Counted from the stretch's first letter, positions 25,008-34,063 are shown. The stretch is 64,000 nucleotides of DNA from Hymenobacter siberiensis (GCF_018967845.1 NZ_JAHLZZ010000001.1:2418001-2482000), one strand, 5' to 3'. Notes: a model not told the origin generated them from the letters alone. Numbers and translations are program-made.

Positions 25008-25670
25008 ATGAAACACTTTTCCTTAGCAGTACTATTGGTGCTGTTTGCTACCCTGCTGGCTCCGGCCCAAACGCGCGAAATTTATACCAATCCTAAATTT
25101 CGGGAGTTGGCCAAAGAACACAAAACCTTGGCGGTATTGCCTTTCAGCACTACGCTACAGCTGCGGCCGGCCGAGGTGAAGAAAAATGGCGGTGCCGAAG
25201 GGGTGCGGGCGTTGGAAGAGCGCGAGGGCCGGGGGGTACAAAGCGCCCTGCAATCGTATTTTCTCAAGCAGAAAGCTGACAAAGACATGGATGTTGATGT
25301 GCAGGACGTGGCCAGAACTAACGCATTGCTGGCTAAAAATGGTGTAACTTCCGATAAGCTGGCCACCATGACGATGGAAGAGGTTGCTCAAATGCTGGGC
25401 GTAGATGGCGTGATTTCGGGCACCTTCGAAAGCAGCCAGCCCATGTCGGGCGGGGCTGCGGTGGCCATGCTGATGGTGGGCGGCTTTTCGGGGCCTACCA
25501 ACACGGGCAAGCTGGCCATCAGCATCAACGACGGCAAGAGCGGCGAGCTGTTGTGGAAATACGACAAAAGCCTTTCGCGTGGGTTTGGGTCGGATACCAA
25601 CTCTATCATTACCACTATTATGCGCAAGGCTTCGCGGCAATTTCCTTATTCCAAAGAATTTAAAGGGTAG
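25008..25670 (+). CDS. Exported protein of unknown function
   Basis: From MKHFSLAVL the protein has 220 residues with a clear signal peptide ending at PAQ. The mature part has KTLAVLPFSTTLQLRP and MLGVDGVISGTFESSQPMSG, a pattern seen in CsgG/LpoB/GNA1162-like periplasmic proteins that share a nucleotide-like fold without known activity. The frame is open 34 codons upstream, but only the ATG at 25008 yields the signal. GC is a little lower than the neighbours. Confidence 0.7.
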   Translation: MKHFSLAVLLVLFATLLAPAQTREIYTNPKFRELAKEHKTLAVLPFSTTLQLRPAEVKKNGGAEGVRALEEREGRGVQSALQSYFLKQKADKDMDVDVQDVARTNALLAKNGVTSDKLATMTMEEVAQMLGVDGVISGTFESSQPMSGGAAVAMLMVGGFSGPTNTGKLAISINDGKSGELLWKYDKSLSRGFGSDTNSIITTIMRKASRQFPYSKEFKG

Positions 25671-25816
25671 CCAATTGGTTAAAAGGGCGTTCACCAGGGC
25701 TTCAGGTGATGGAGGCTAGTTTGGCCGAAAATTTGTTAGGCTCCGCCTGCCTGATATGCGGCCTCATTGGCCCCGACTCCCTAAATTTGTTTAATCCGTT
25801 TAACTCTCAGATTTCC

Positions 25817-26353
25817 ATGAAAAAAACCCTGCTTCTCGCCCTGAGCCTGACCGCTGCCGCTTACACCGCCCAGGCCCAGGCCCCGGCCGCTAAGGCCGCC
25901 ACCACGGCTGGCCCCGCCATCACGTTCGAAGAAGTGAAATACGACTTCGGTTCCGTGGTGCAGGGCGGTACCGTGGACCATACGTTCAAGTTCAAGAATA
26001 CTGGCACGGCACCCCTCGTCATCTCCAACATTGGCGTGAGTTGCGGCTGTACCACCCCGGAGTGGACCAAAGCCCCGGTTGCGCCCGGCAAAACCGGCAC
26101 CATCGCCGCTCACTTCAACTCGACCGGCAAAATGGGCATGCAGAACAAAGTGCTGACCATTGAGTCGAACGCCGCCGCTGGCAGCACCACCGTTTCGCTG
26201 GTTGGGGAGGTAAAGGAGGTCTCTACGGCCGCCGCCAACGCCGCACCGGGCATGACCATGACCGACACCACGCCGATGGCCACCATGAAAGACAACGGCA
26301 AGAAGGTGAAGGAAAAGTCGGGCGACACCAAGCTGAAAACCAAAGTGAAGTAA
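25817..26353 (+). CDS. DUF1573 domain exported protein
   Basis: The 178-residue protein has a signal peptide (MKKTLLLALSLTAAAYTAQA), then the Ig-like DUF1573 domain: YDFGSVVQGGTVDHTFKFKN near residue 41 and ISNIGVSCGCTTPEW near residue 73. The tail is Lys-rich. The family is common in Bacteroidota; the domain is ASH-like and its role is unknown. A TAAATTTG box lies at 25782-25789. Confidence 0.88.
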   Translation: MKKTLLLALSLTAAAYTAQAQAPAAKAATTAGPAITFEEVKYDFGSVVQGGTVDHTFKFKNTGTAPLVISNIGVSCGCTTPEWTKAPVAPGKTGTIAAHFNSTGKMGMQNKVLTIESNAAAGSTTVSLVGEVKEVSTAAANAAPGMTMTDTTPMATMKDNGKKVKEKSGDTKLKTKVK

Positions 26354-26384
26354 GCTTTCGGTAACGACTGAAAACCTATACTAG

Positions 26385-26418
26385 AAAAGGCCGTCTGCGC
26401 AAGCAGACGGCCTTTTCT
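26385..26418. terminator. Rho-independent terminator
   Basis: AAAAGGCCGTCTGC pairs with GCAGACGGCCTTTT, loop 4 nt, 32 nt after the DUF1573 stop, before the convergent DUF423 gene. Confidence 0.88.
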
Positions 26419-26489
26419 GCTTCCTGACAAATTATTTAAAGCGGAGTGGTACGACGATTTTTCGGTCGTCGCACCGCCCGGCTTCAAAC

Positions 26490-26867
26490 CTACAGCTCGC
26501 GCACGGCCAGAGCCAGGCTCACCCAGCCGGCCAGGAACAGCAGCCCGCCAATGGGGGCCACCGCGCCCAGCTTGGTTACGCCCGTGAAGCACAGGGCATA
26601 GAGCGAGCCGCTGAATACCACGATGCCGCCCAGCCAGAGCGCGCCCGTGGTGCCCAGGCTGCGCAGCTCGGGGCGGGTGGCCCAGAGCACCCCAATGGCC
26701 AGGGCCGCCAGGGCGTGGTAGAACTGGTAGCGCACGGCGGTTTCGAAGGTATCGGCGCGGCCGGCCTTCACCAGCATATCGTGCAGGGCGTGCGCTCCGA
26801 AGGCCCCGATGGCCACGCCCAGACCGCCGAACAGGGCGGCCAGCTGAATTAAAAGTCGAGCTGTCAT
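26490..26867 (-). CDS. DUF423 family small membrane protein
   Basis: The 125-residue protein has four hydrophobic helices and the family motif GAFGAHALHDML at residue 22, with YQFYHALAALAIGVL and GVTKLGAVAPIGGLLFLAGW. DUF423 (YgdD-like) inner-membrane proteins have no proven function. Length is normal and the start MTARLL is the only good one. Confidence 0.88.
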   Translation of the reverse strand: MTARLLIQLAALFGGLGVAIGAFGAHALHDMLVKAGRADTFETAVRYQFYHALAALAIGVLWATRPELRSLGTTGALWLGGIVVFSGSLYALCFTGVTKLGAVAPIGGLLFLAGWVSLALAVREL

Positions 26868-26928
26868 AATGAGAAATAAGGGGAGAATGGAGGCACGAAG
26901 GTAGCCCGCCGGCCCGCAAGCCGGGGCG

Positions 26929-28194
26929 TCAGATTTGGCGCTTGAGGCGCAGGGTGGTAGTGTGGAGGTTGCCGTCGGGCCGGCGCAGCACGAGCAGGAG
27001 CACGCGGCCGTCTTCGGAATGCAGCATGCGGTCGAGCTGCGTCAGTGAAAAAGTATTCACTGGTAGGAAGTTGATACTGAGCAATTCTTCATCGGCCTCG
27101 ACGCCGGCAATGGCGGCCGGTGAGTCGGGTACTACCCGCAGTATCAGAAACCGGTGGTAGCTCTCGCCGGTAGCCAGCAGGTCGATGCCGGACATATCGT
27201 GCTCGAACGGCTCCCGAAATTTGGTGTTGGGGCGAAGCAGCAGCCGGCGGTGCGGATAGTCGATGACGAGGGAAAACCGTTTCAGTAGCTCGTAGCCCAC
27301 GTTGCCATTGCGGGGCACGTCGATGCGTCGGTGCACATCGCTGGCATCGGGGAAGGAGGTGAGCACTGAGCGCATGGTGTAGCGGCCCAGGTGCAGGATG
27401 GGCACCCGCCCCAGAAAGCCCCGCACGGTGCCCGACAGCCCCCGGCCCAGCTCGGCCGGCAGGCGGCGGGCGGGGGCCGCCATGCGCGGGTCCGAGTCCA
27501 GCTCCAGCGACAGGGCGTGGCTGGCCCCGGTATCGAGCACCAGCTTGAGCGGCATCGTGAGCGAGTCGTTGAGCTGCACGGGCACGGTGACGTAGGCCTT
27601 GTTATTTTCCAGCGAGAGCGGCAGGCTCGACCAGCGCTTGCCGCGCGGCGTGCGGTAGGTGGCCGGGTCGGTAAGCTCCAGGAAAGACAGGTCCGAATGA
27701 ATGGTGACCACGAAGCTGCGAAACAGCTCAGAGCCCAGAATGCCGCTGATGGGCAACCCCACGTAGCCCGACAGGTTGAGTACATCGTCCGACATCACCA
27801 GCCAGCTCATGTGCCGGGCCACCGCGCCCGGCACCTCCACGCGCACGCTGTCGGTTTGGTAGGCGAGCAGGCCGGTATCGGCGCCGCCCATGCCCACTAC
27901 CCGGAAATATTGCCCCCGGCGCAGGTGCAGTGAGTCGGCTAGCTGCGGCGAGGTGATAATGGACGTGCCCACGCCGGAATCGAGCAGAAAATTGAAGGGC
28001 CCAGCCCCGTTCAGGCGCAGCTTTACCACCAGTAAGTTGCGCTGCACCTCGAAGTTGAGCGTGGTCTGGTGGGTGTTGGGGCGGATGAAGGCGAAGGGGC
28101 CGGGCGGCAGCGCTGGCTGAGCGAAAACGGGCGCACTCAGCCCCCGGCAAAGGGTCCAGGCAACCAGCAAATACACCAAGTGCGGGCTACGCAT
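26929..28194 (-). CDS. Exported retropepsin-like aspartyl protease with PDZ domain
   Basis: A 421-residue protein with a signal peptide (MRSPHLVYLLVAW to VFAQ). Two copies of the aspartyl protease motif are seen, FLLDSGVGTS near residue 70 and LVLDTGASHA near residue 216, so one chain could form the two-Asp active site. A PDZ-like domain (VVPDSPAAIAGVEADEELLS) fills the last 90 residues. It should act in the periplasm or at the outer membrane. Substrate unknown. Confidence 0.85.
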   Translation of the reverse strand: MRSPHLVYLLVAWTLCRGLSAPVFAQPALPPGPFAFIRPNTHQTTLNFEVQRNLLVVKLRLNGAGPFNFLLDSGVGTSIITSPQLADSLHLRRGQYFRVVGMGGADTGLLAYQTDSVRVEVPGAVARHMSWLVMSDDVLNLSGYVGLPISGILGSELFRSFVVTIHSDLSFLELTDPATYRTPRGKRWSSLPLSLENNKAYVTVPVQLNDSLTMPLKLVLDTGASHALSLELDSDPRMAAPARRLPAELGRGLSGTVRGFLGRVPILHLGRYTMRSVLTSFPDASDVHRRIDVPRNGNVGYELLKRFSLVIDYPHRRLLLRPNTKFREPFEHDMSGIDLLATGESYHRFLILRVVPDSPAAIAGVEADEELLSINFLPVNTFSLTQLDRMLHSEDGRVLLLVLRRPDGNLHTTTLRLKRQI

Positions 28195-28243
28195 AATCGG
28201 GATGACTCAAGCAGACGGGCAAATAAAGCGAAAAGACAAGCTA

Positions 28244-28392
28244 TTGGAGTTGTTTAGAAAGTCACAAAAGGTCCTCAAACGGTCATGCAGAGCGCAGCAT
28301 CCTGCTCGCATCGTTGAACGGGCCTGACGATGCGAGCAAGATGCTTCGCTGCGCGCTGCATGACCGTTCGGGGACTTTCTAAACACCTTCAA
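28244..28392. mobile_element. MITE-like element enclosing a dispersed palindrome
   Basis: TTGGAGTTGTTTAGAAAGTC (28244-28263) is the imperfect inverse (18 of 20) of 28373-28392. Between them lies copy 3 of the dispersed palindrome (28280-28366). Two further elements with related ends are at 28642-28738 and 52579-52877. No coding capacity. Confidence 0.6.
28280..28366. repeat. Dispersed palindrome, copy 3
   Basis: Arms starting CGGTCATGCAGAGCGCAGC and ending GCTGCGCGCTGCATGACCG, with inner ATGCGAGCA/TGCTCGCAT pairing. The left arm lacks the GAAGC present in the right one, so the copy is partly decayed. Confidence 0.75.
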
Positions 28393-28822
28393 CAGCTGTC
28401 ATGCAGTGCCTGCTGCGGCTGGTGTTTTTGTTGCGGGTTTCTCGTCGCTGGTTTCTGGTTGAATGCTGTTGAGCCGTTTTTTAGGACGAGAACCAACCAG
28501 CAACCTGGCATAAAATCTACCTATATACCATCCGTTATTGATTTCTGCCCCAAACCGGTTAAAAGCAGTCGGCAATTTTTGATGCGGAAACCGTGCTTCT
28601 AAAGCAGAAGTTTTTATTTCTCATTGCTGGTTAGTTAACGATGAAGCTGATAGAAAGTCAGCCTAAAATCGGGTTGCGCCGGTCCGACCGCCCTTAGGCG
28701 GTCGGACCGGCGCAACCCGATTTTCTAAACAGCTTCAATTGCAAATCAGCAATCAGCAATCAGCAACGAGAAACCAGCAACTTCAATAGACCGGGGCCGG
28801 GGCGTCGCCGCCTCGCTTGCGT
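28393..28822. repeat. Repeat-filled intergenic stretch
   Basis: No gene is visible. GTTGCGGGTTTCTCGTCGCTG (28430-28450) is inverted at 28761-28781 (19 of 21). Inside lies a MITE-like unit 28642-28738 with ends of the TGAAGCTGTTTAGAAA type around a 28-bp perfect palindrome with a CTTA loop (28665-28724, GGTCCGACCGCC core). CAGCAAT is tandemly repeated near 28748. Confidence 0.7.
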
Positions 28823-29893
28823 CTATTCGGGCGCTTCCCAGGCCTCAGTGGGAGCGTAGCGCAGCATCCCGTTGCTGATGTGCAGCGGCGCAGCTAAGTT
28901 GTTGTGATAGAGCTGGCCAGTGCCCAGGCCCTGAGCGAAACCCCGCACGTCGTACTCGCCCGTGAGCTGGGCCACGGCGTTCAGGCCCACGTTGGATTCC
29001 AGGGCCGAAGTAATCCACCAGCCGATGCCGCGTGCCTCGGCCAGTGCAATCCAGTGGCGGGTGGCGGCGTGGCCGCCCAGCAGCGTGGGCTTGAGCACAA
29101 TGTAGGCGGGCCGAACGGCATCGAGCAGCGCCGCTTGCTGCGCGGGGTCGGTCATGCCAATCAGCTCCTCATCGAGGGCAATGGCAATGGGGGAGACGCG
29201 GCACAGCGCGGCCAGCTCGGCCGGTTGCCCCGCCGCAATGGGCTGCTCGATGGAATGCAGGTGGAAGGCCGCCAGCTGGGTCAGCTTGCCCAGTGCCTCG
29301 GCCGGCGCGAAAGCCCCGTTGGCATCCACGCGCAGCGTGAGGCGCTCGGGCGGCGCCACAGCCCTTATTTCGGCCAGCAGGCCCAGCTCGGTGGCAAAGT
29401 CCAGGCCCCCGATTTTTAGTTTCAGGCAGGAGTAGCCCGCCGCCAGCTTCTGTTGAATTTGCTCCCGCATGAAGGCCGCGTCGCCCATCCATACCAGGCC
29501 ATTGATGGGCAGCGCCGCCTCGCCCCGGCTGAAAGCATTGGAATAGAGCTGGTGCCGACCGCCCCGAGCCAGGTCGAGCGCGGCAGTTTCGAGCGCGAAT
29601 GTGAGCGCCGGCAGCCCCGAACCAACAAAAGCCGGAGCATCGGCCGCCGTGAAAGCAGCCAATGCCCCGGCATTGAAGCGGTGGCATAAATCGGTGATGG
29701 AGGTGGCGAAGCCAGGGCCGTAATCGGGGCTGAGCCCGGCTAGGGGAGCCGCTTCGCCAAGGCCTTCTACGCCCGGCTGGGCATAATCGGTGAGGTGCAG
29801 GTACCAGGCCATGTGTTCGGCTAGGGTACCCCGCGAAGTGCGGGCTGAAAAACTAAAGCGCAGCGCGCGCTGCGAAAAGCGGAGATGAAGCAT
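28823..29893 (-). CDS. menC: o-Succinylbenzoate synthase, enolase superfamily
   Basis: The 356-residue enzyme dehydrates SHCHC to o-succinylbenzoate in menaquinone synthesis. Active-site pieces are present: LKLKIGG with the KxK pair near residue 160, DANGAF, SIEQPI and LDEE for the metal Asp/Glu/Asp, and VLKPTLLGG plus SALESNVGL. The ATG at 29893 is preferred over one nine codons upstream because CATCTTTG ends 4 nt before it. A dipeptide epimerase is the main alternative in this superfamily, but SALESNVGLN favours MenC. Confidence 0.85.
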   Translation of the reverse strand: MLHLRFSQRALRFSFSARTSRGTLAEHMAWYLHLTDYAQPGVEGLGEAAPLAGLSPDYGPGFATSITDLCHRFNAGALAAFTAADAPAFVGSGLPALTFALETAALDLARGGRHQLYSNAFSRGEAALPINGLVWMGDAAFMREQIQQKLAAGYSCLKLKIGGLDFATELGLLAEIRAVAPPERLTLRVDANGAFAPAEALGKLTQLAAFHLHSIEQPIAAGQPAELAALCRVSPIAIALDEELIGMTDPAQQAALLDAVRPAYIVLKPTLLGGHAATRHWIALAEARGIGWWITSALESNVGLNAVAQLTGEYDVRGFAQGLGTGQLYHNNLAAPLHISNGMLRYAPTEAWEAPE

Positions 29894-29942
29894 GGCGCAA
29901 AGATGCGCGCCACGCTTCATCGGTGGGTTGTGGCAGTGCTGA

Positions 29943-30206
29943 TTAGTCAGCCTGCGCGCTTTTGCCCCGACGGCTTACAAGGCCACCCTTGCGGCCGGCA
30001 TCGCGGGCCTCATCGGCCGAAAAGCGGTGGCCCCGGCCGCTGGCGTGCGACGCTTTGCCGCCTTCGCTGGCAATGCGGCGCTGGGTTTCGGGGCTCATGG
30101 CAGCAAAGCCGCGGCGGCTTTTAGTGCCCACGCGATTAGCAGGGCGGGTGTTGCTCTTGGGGTTTGGGGCAACAGCTACCTCGGCGGTTAGAGCGGTAGT
30201 TTTCAT
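29943..30206 (-). CDS. KGG-motif stress-type protein
   Basis: An 87-residue, Arg/Lys-rich protein with the repeats of the KGG family: RRGFAAMSPETQRRIASEGG, then KASHASGRGHRFSADEARDA and RKGG. YciG-like relatives are general stress proteins, probably disordered. The start MKTTALTAEV is chosen over an upstream frame start. The 277-nt gap to egtB (30207-30483) holds no gene; a weak pairing CTAACCG/CGGTTAG is seen near 30385-30450. Confidence 0.8.
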   Translation of the reverse strand: MKTTALTAEVAVAPNPKSNTRPANRVGTKSRRGFAAMSPETQRRIASEGGKASHASGRGHRFSADEARDAGRKGGLVSRRGKSAQAD

Positions 30207-30483
30207 GTGAATAAGGAAAGATGATTTTGTATGTAGCAATGGTAGCATGGATGGCCAATATTACCTACTAATCTTATAGGCAATGGTTGGTTTTCTTGCT
30301 GAAAATAGGTGTAAATACCACTTTTTACCGATAAGCTTCTACGTATTTTTCGCTCTTGCTACGTGTTTAGTTCTTTCAAAAATGAGCTAACCGACCCCGG
30401 GATTTCGTAAGTCCCTGTACAACCTCGGTACTGCTAATCCGGTTAGTGGTGCAGGCCCGACTACTTACACGGCTCTTTTTGTT

Positions 30484-31797
30484 ATGACTCACGCCTTCGT
30501 TTCACCACCTACTTCCCGCGTGGCTCCGTCCTGGCTGGCCCGGTACCGTGCCGTGCGCGCCCAAAGCCAGGCCCTGTGCGCGCCGCTGCTGCCCGAAGAC
30601 ACCGTGGTGCAGCCCATGCTCGATGTGAGCCCGCCCAAATGGCACCTGGCCCACACCACCTGGTTTTGGGAAACCTTCCTGCTGAAGGAATACGCGCCCG
30701 GCTACGAGCTATTCCATGCGGAATACGCATACTTGTTCAATTCCTACTACAACTCGCTTGGCTCCAGGGTGAACCGGGCCGACCGGGGCACGCTCTCGCG
30801 CCCGGCCCTGGCCGATGTGCTGGCTTACCGTGCCTACGTCGATGCCGCGCTGGCCCGGCTCCTGACCGAGCGGCGCGACCTGCCCCCGGTATTTTTTGAG
30901 CTGCTGGAGCTGGGCCTCCAGCACGAGCAGCAGCACCAGGAGCTGCTGGCCACCGACATTAAATATATCCTCAGCACCAGCCCATTGGCCCCGGCCTACC
31001 TTGGAGGGGAATTAAGAGTTAAGAGTGCAGAGTTAAAAGAAGCGTCCTGGCTGCCCGTGCCCGGCGGCGTGCACCGGGTAGGCTTTCAGGAAAGCGGCTT
31101 TTGCTTCGATAACGAGCTGGCGGCGCACGATGTGCTGCTGGCCCCCTTCGAGCTGCAAAACCGCCTGGTGACCAACGCCGACTTCCTGGCCTTCATCGAA
31201 GCCGACGGCTACCGCGATTTCCGCTACTGGATGGGCGAGGGCTGGGACCTGGCGCAGGCCGAGGGCTGGGAAGCGCCGCTCTACTGGGTGCGGCACGCCG
31301 ATGGCTGGCACCGCTTCACGCACCACGGCCTGCAGGCGGTGCTGCCCGAGGCCCCGGTCACCCACATCAGCTTTTACGAGGCCGATGCCTACGCCAACTG
31401 GGCCGGGGCACGCCTGCCCACCGAGGCCGAATGGGAAACCGCCGCCCGCCATTTCGGGGCCACCACCAGCGCCGGCACCTGGCTCGAAAGCAACCTCTTC
31501 GACCCGCAGCCTTTGCCCGCCGATGCCGACCCCACCCAATGCCACCAGCTGCTGGGCGACTGCTGGGAATGGACCTACTCGGCCTACCATGCCTACCCTG
31601 GCTACGCCCGCGCCGCCGGGGCGCTGGGCGAATACAACGGCAAGTTTATGGTGAACCAGCTGGTGCTGCGCGGCGGCTCCTGCGCCACGCCCGAAAACCA
31701 TATTCGGGTGAGCTATCGCAATTTTTTTCACGCCGACAAGCGCTGGCAGTTCACGGGCATCCGCCTGGCGCGGTCGGTCGAGCCAGCCACTAATTAA
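30484..31797 (+). CDS. egtB: Ergothioneine biosynthesis sulfoxide synthase EgtB
   Basis: The 437-residue protein joins an N-terminal DinB-like iron domain (WHLAHTTWFWETFLL near residue 52, LGLQHEQQHQELLATD near 140) to a C-terminal formylglycine-generating-enzyme-like domain (THISFYEADAYANWAGARLP, LLGDCWEWTYSAY, LRGGSCATPENHIRVSYRNF). EgtB uses iron and oxygen to join a thiol to hercynine. egtD follows directly. A stretch LRVKSAELKEA near residue 178 is encoded by the repeat-like string at 31009-31040. No EgtC-type amidohydrolase is nearby, so the thiol donor (cysteine or gamma-glutamylcysteine) is open. Confidence 0.9.
   Translation: MTHAFVSPPTSRVAPSWLARYRAVRAQSQALCAPLLPEDTVVQPMLDVSPPKWHLAHTTWFWETFLLKEYAPGYELFHAEYAYLFNSYYNSLGSRVNRADRGTLSRPALADVLAYRAYVDAALARLLTERRDLPPVFFELLELGLQHEQQHQELLATDIKYILSTSPLAPAYLGGELRVKSAELKEASWLPVPGGVHRVGFQESGFCFDNELAAHDVLLAPFELQNRLVTNADFLAFIEADGYRDFRYWMGEGWDLAQAEGWEAPLYWVRHADGWHRFTHHGLQAVLPEAPVTHISFYEADAYANWAGARLPTEAEWETAARHFGATTSAGTWLESNLFDPQPLPADADPTQCHQLLGDCWEWTYSAYHAYPGYARAAGALGEYNGKFMVNQLVLRGGSCATPENHIRVSYRNFFHADKRWQFTGIRLARSVEPATN
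31009..31040 (+). repeat. TAACTC-type repeat string inside egtB
   Basis: GAATTAAGAGTTAAGAGTGC and AGAGTTAAAAG match the AT-rich repeat type that elsewhere lies between genes. It is read in frame as ELRVKSAELKE and lies between the two EgtB domains. Confidence 0.6.
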
Positions 31798-31920
31798 CAT
31801 TTATCATTTAATAGCTCTTTCTTCTTTTTAAACCCATACCGCCGCTGCTTCTCTGGCCCTGGCCGCACACGCAAGTGGGCCGGCGCGTAAATTTGGCGGT
31901 TGATAAATGCTAATTGATTA

Positions 31921-32877
31921 ATGGTAAATGTATTGACCGAGCTGGCGCAGCATATAGCCGAAGGCTTGCGCCGCGAGCCCAAAGCATTGTCGTCGATGTA
32001 TTTCTACGACGACGCGGGCAGTCGTCTGTTTCAGCAAATCATGGATTTGCCGGAGTATTACCCTACGCGGGCCGAGTTTGCCATCTTTCGGGAACACGGT
32101 GCGGCCATCGCGGTGGCCCTGAGCCCGGCGGACGGCGGCGAGTTTGCGCTGGTGGAGCTGGGCGCCGGCGACGGGGCCAAAACCAAGCTGCTGCTGCGCG
32201 AGCTGCTGGCCGCCGACAGCCCGTTTACCTACGCCCCGGTGGATATTTCGGCGGGAGCCATGACGGGACTGGTAGCCGCGCTAAAGAAGGAATTGCCTGA
32301 CTTGCAGGTGGTTCCAGTGGTGGCTGATTACGCCACGGCGCTCACCGAGCTACCCACCCGGCCGGGCAGCAAGGCGGTGCTGTTTCTGGGTTCGAACATT
32401 GGCAACTTCGGCCCGGCCGAGCGGCTCGATTTCCTGCGCCAGCTGGCCGCGCCCCTGGCCCCGGCCGACCGCCTGCTCATCGGCTTCGATTTGCAGAAGG
32501 ACCCGCGCCGCATCCGGGCGGCCTACGACGACTCGCAGGGCGTAACGGCGGCTTTCAACCTCAACCTGCTCACCCGCCTCAACCGCGAGCTGGGGGCTGA
32601 CTTTGACCTCGCCCACTGGCAGCACTACACCGACTATAGCCCCTTGAACGGGGCCGTGCGCTCCTTTTTGGTGAGCACCCGCGCCCAGCAGGTGCGCATA
32701 GCCACCCTCGAAGAATCCTTCGATTTCGCGGCCTGGGAGGTAATACATACCGAGAATTCCTACAAATTCACCCTGCCCCAGATTGAAGCCCTGGCTGCCG
32801 AAGCCGGCCTGCGGGTGGTGGAATATTTCACCGACCCGGCCACCGATTTTGCCGATGTAGTACTGGCTATACAATAG
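31921..32877 (+). CDS. egtD: L-histidine N-alpha-methyltransferase EgtD
   Basis: The 318-residue SAM-dependent enzyme trimethylates histidine to hercynine, the first step of ergothioneine synthesis. It has the family motifs YYPTRAEFAIF near residue 46, LVELGAGDGAKTKLLL, YAPVDIS, FLGSNIGNF and the C-terminal EVIHTENSYKF. The start ATG at 31921 gives the usual N-terminus. It lies 123 nt after egtB; an ATTTATCA/TGATAAAT inverted repeat lies in that gap. Confidence 0.92.
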   Translation: MVNVLTELAQHIAEGLRREPKALSSMYFYDDAGSRLFQQIMDLPEYYPTRAEFAIFREHGAAIAVALSPADGGEFALVELGAGDGAKTKLLLRELLAADSPFTYAPVDISAGAMTGLVAALKKELPDLQVVPVVADYATALTELPTRPGSKAVLFLGSNIGNFGPAERLDFLRQLAAPLAPADRLLIGFDLQKDPRRIRAAYDDSQGVTAAFNLNLLTRLNRELGADFDLAHWQHYTDYSPLNGAVRSFLVSTRAQQVRIATLEESFDFAAWEVIHTENSYKFTLPQIEALAAEAGLRVVEYFTDPATDFADVVLAIQ

Positions 32878-32959
32878 AGTTAGGAGTCAAGGGTTTGAAA
32901 AATAAGCTCGTTAACTACCTTAAATAATAACCCTTAACTATTAACTATCAACTCATCCC

Positions 32960-34063
32960 ATGCTCAGCCTCGCGTCCGGCTACGGAAATTTTGCAGTACC
33001 CAAAGTAGCTCTGGCCGCCGCCGATGAAGCCCTGCGCCATGCCCGGGAGCACGACCAGCCTCTGTCCGTGAGCCCCGCCGCTGGCCTGCCTGAGCTGCGC
33101 GAAGCCCTGGCCCAGCGCTACCGCCAGCGCGGCGCTACCAGCGTTACGGCCGAGCAGGTACTGGTAACGGCCGGGGCCAAAACGGGCCTTTTTGCCGTGC
33201 TCAGCGAAATACTGCGGCCCGACGACGACGTGCTGCTGCCCACTCCCAACTGGTTCGGTTTCTACGACTTGGTGCGGCGGGCCAGCGGCACGTTGCGTCC
33301 GCTGCCGCTCAGCGCCGCCGACAACTACGCCTTCACTCCCGAAATGCTGCGGGCGGCTCTCACGCCGGCCACGCGGCTGCTCATCCTCAGCAATCCGGGC
33401 AACCCCACCGGCCGCGTGTATTCGCAGAGCGAGTGGGCGGCTTTGCTGGCAGTCGCGGCCGAATTCCCGAACCTATGGGTGCTCAGCGATGAAATTTACG
33501 AAGGCATCAGTTTCGGGCCCGAGCCGGTGCCCACGCTGCTGGCCCAGCCCAGCCCGCACGAGCGGCATGTGGTGGTGAGCGGCTTTTCGAAATCTCTGGC
33601 GCTGGCGGGCTGGGGCGTGGGCTGCCTGGTGGCCCCGCCCGAGCTGGCGCGGGCCGTGGCGGCGCGGCTGTTTAGCACCGGGGTGGCGGTGCCCGTTACT
33701 GCTCAGCAGGCCGCGCTGGCCGCCACGCAGCACGCCAACGCCATTGGTGCGGCGCTGTGCGCGCAGCTGCAGCCCACGCGGCAGCTGCTGCTCGCTGGCC
33801 TCGCGGCCCTGCCCGGTGCGTCTGCCGTGGTGGCCCCCGAAGGCACTTACTACGTTTTTGCCGATTTCACCCGCTTTCTCGCGCCCGGTTTGCCGTTGCC
33901 GGAAGCTTCCGCGCAGCTGGTGCGGCGGCTGGCCGCCGCCGGAGTAGAAGTGGTGGACGGGGCCACCTGCGGCGCGCCAGGCTTCCTGCGCCTGTCCTAC
34001 GCCGTGGCAGAGGAGGATTTGCGGCGGTCGCTGGCCATTATTGAGGTCACGGTACGGGCGTAA
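32960..34063 (+). CDS. Class I/II PLP-dependent aminotransferase-fold enzyme
   Basis: A 367-residue fold-type I PLP enzyme: LVTAGAKTGLFAVL near residue 68, LSNPGNPTGRVYS near 148, VLSDEIYEGISF near 173 and SGFSKSLALAGWGVG with the Schiff-base Lys near 210. It reads like an aspartate/aromatic/methionine aminotransferase. Because it follows egtB and egtD on the same strand it might act as the C-S lyase of the ergothioneine route (EgtE role), but this is inference from position. The 82-nt gap before it is an AT-rich TAACTC-type repeat. Confidence 0.8.
   Translation: MLSLASGYGNFAVPKVALAAADEALRHAREHDQPLSVSPAAGLPELREALAQRYRQRGATSVTAEQVLVTAGAKTGLFAVLSEILRPDDDVLLPTPNWFGFYDLVRRASGTLRPLPLSAADNYAFTPEMLRAALTPATRLLILSNPGNPTGRVYSQSEWAALLAVAAEFPNLWVLSDEIYEGISFGPEPVPTLLAQPSPHERHVVVSGFSKSLALAGWGVGCLVAPPELARAVAARLFSTGVAVPVTAQQAALAATQHANAIGAALCAQLQPTRQLLLAGLAALPGASAVVAPEGTYYVFADFTRFLAPGLPLPEASAQLVRRLAAAGVEVVDGATCGAPGFLRLSYAVAEEDLRRSLAIIEVTVRA

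Noticed and set aside
28393..28640. Possible small RNA in the gap before menC
   Set aside because: I see only inverted-repeat pieces and no promoter plus terminator pair that would support an RNA gene.
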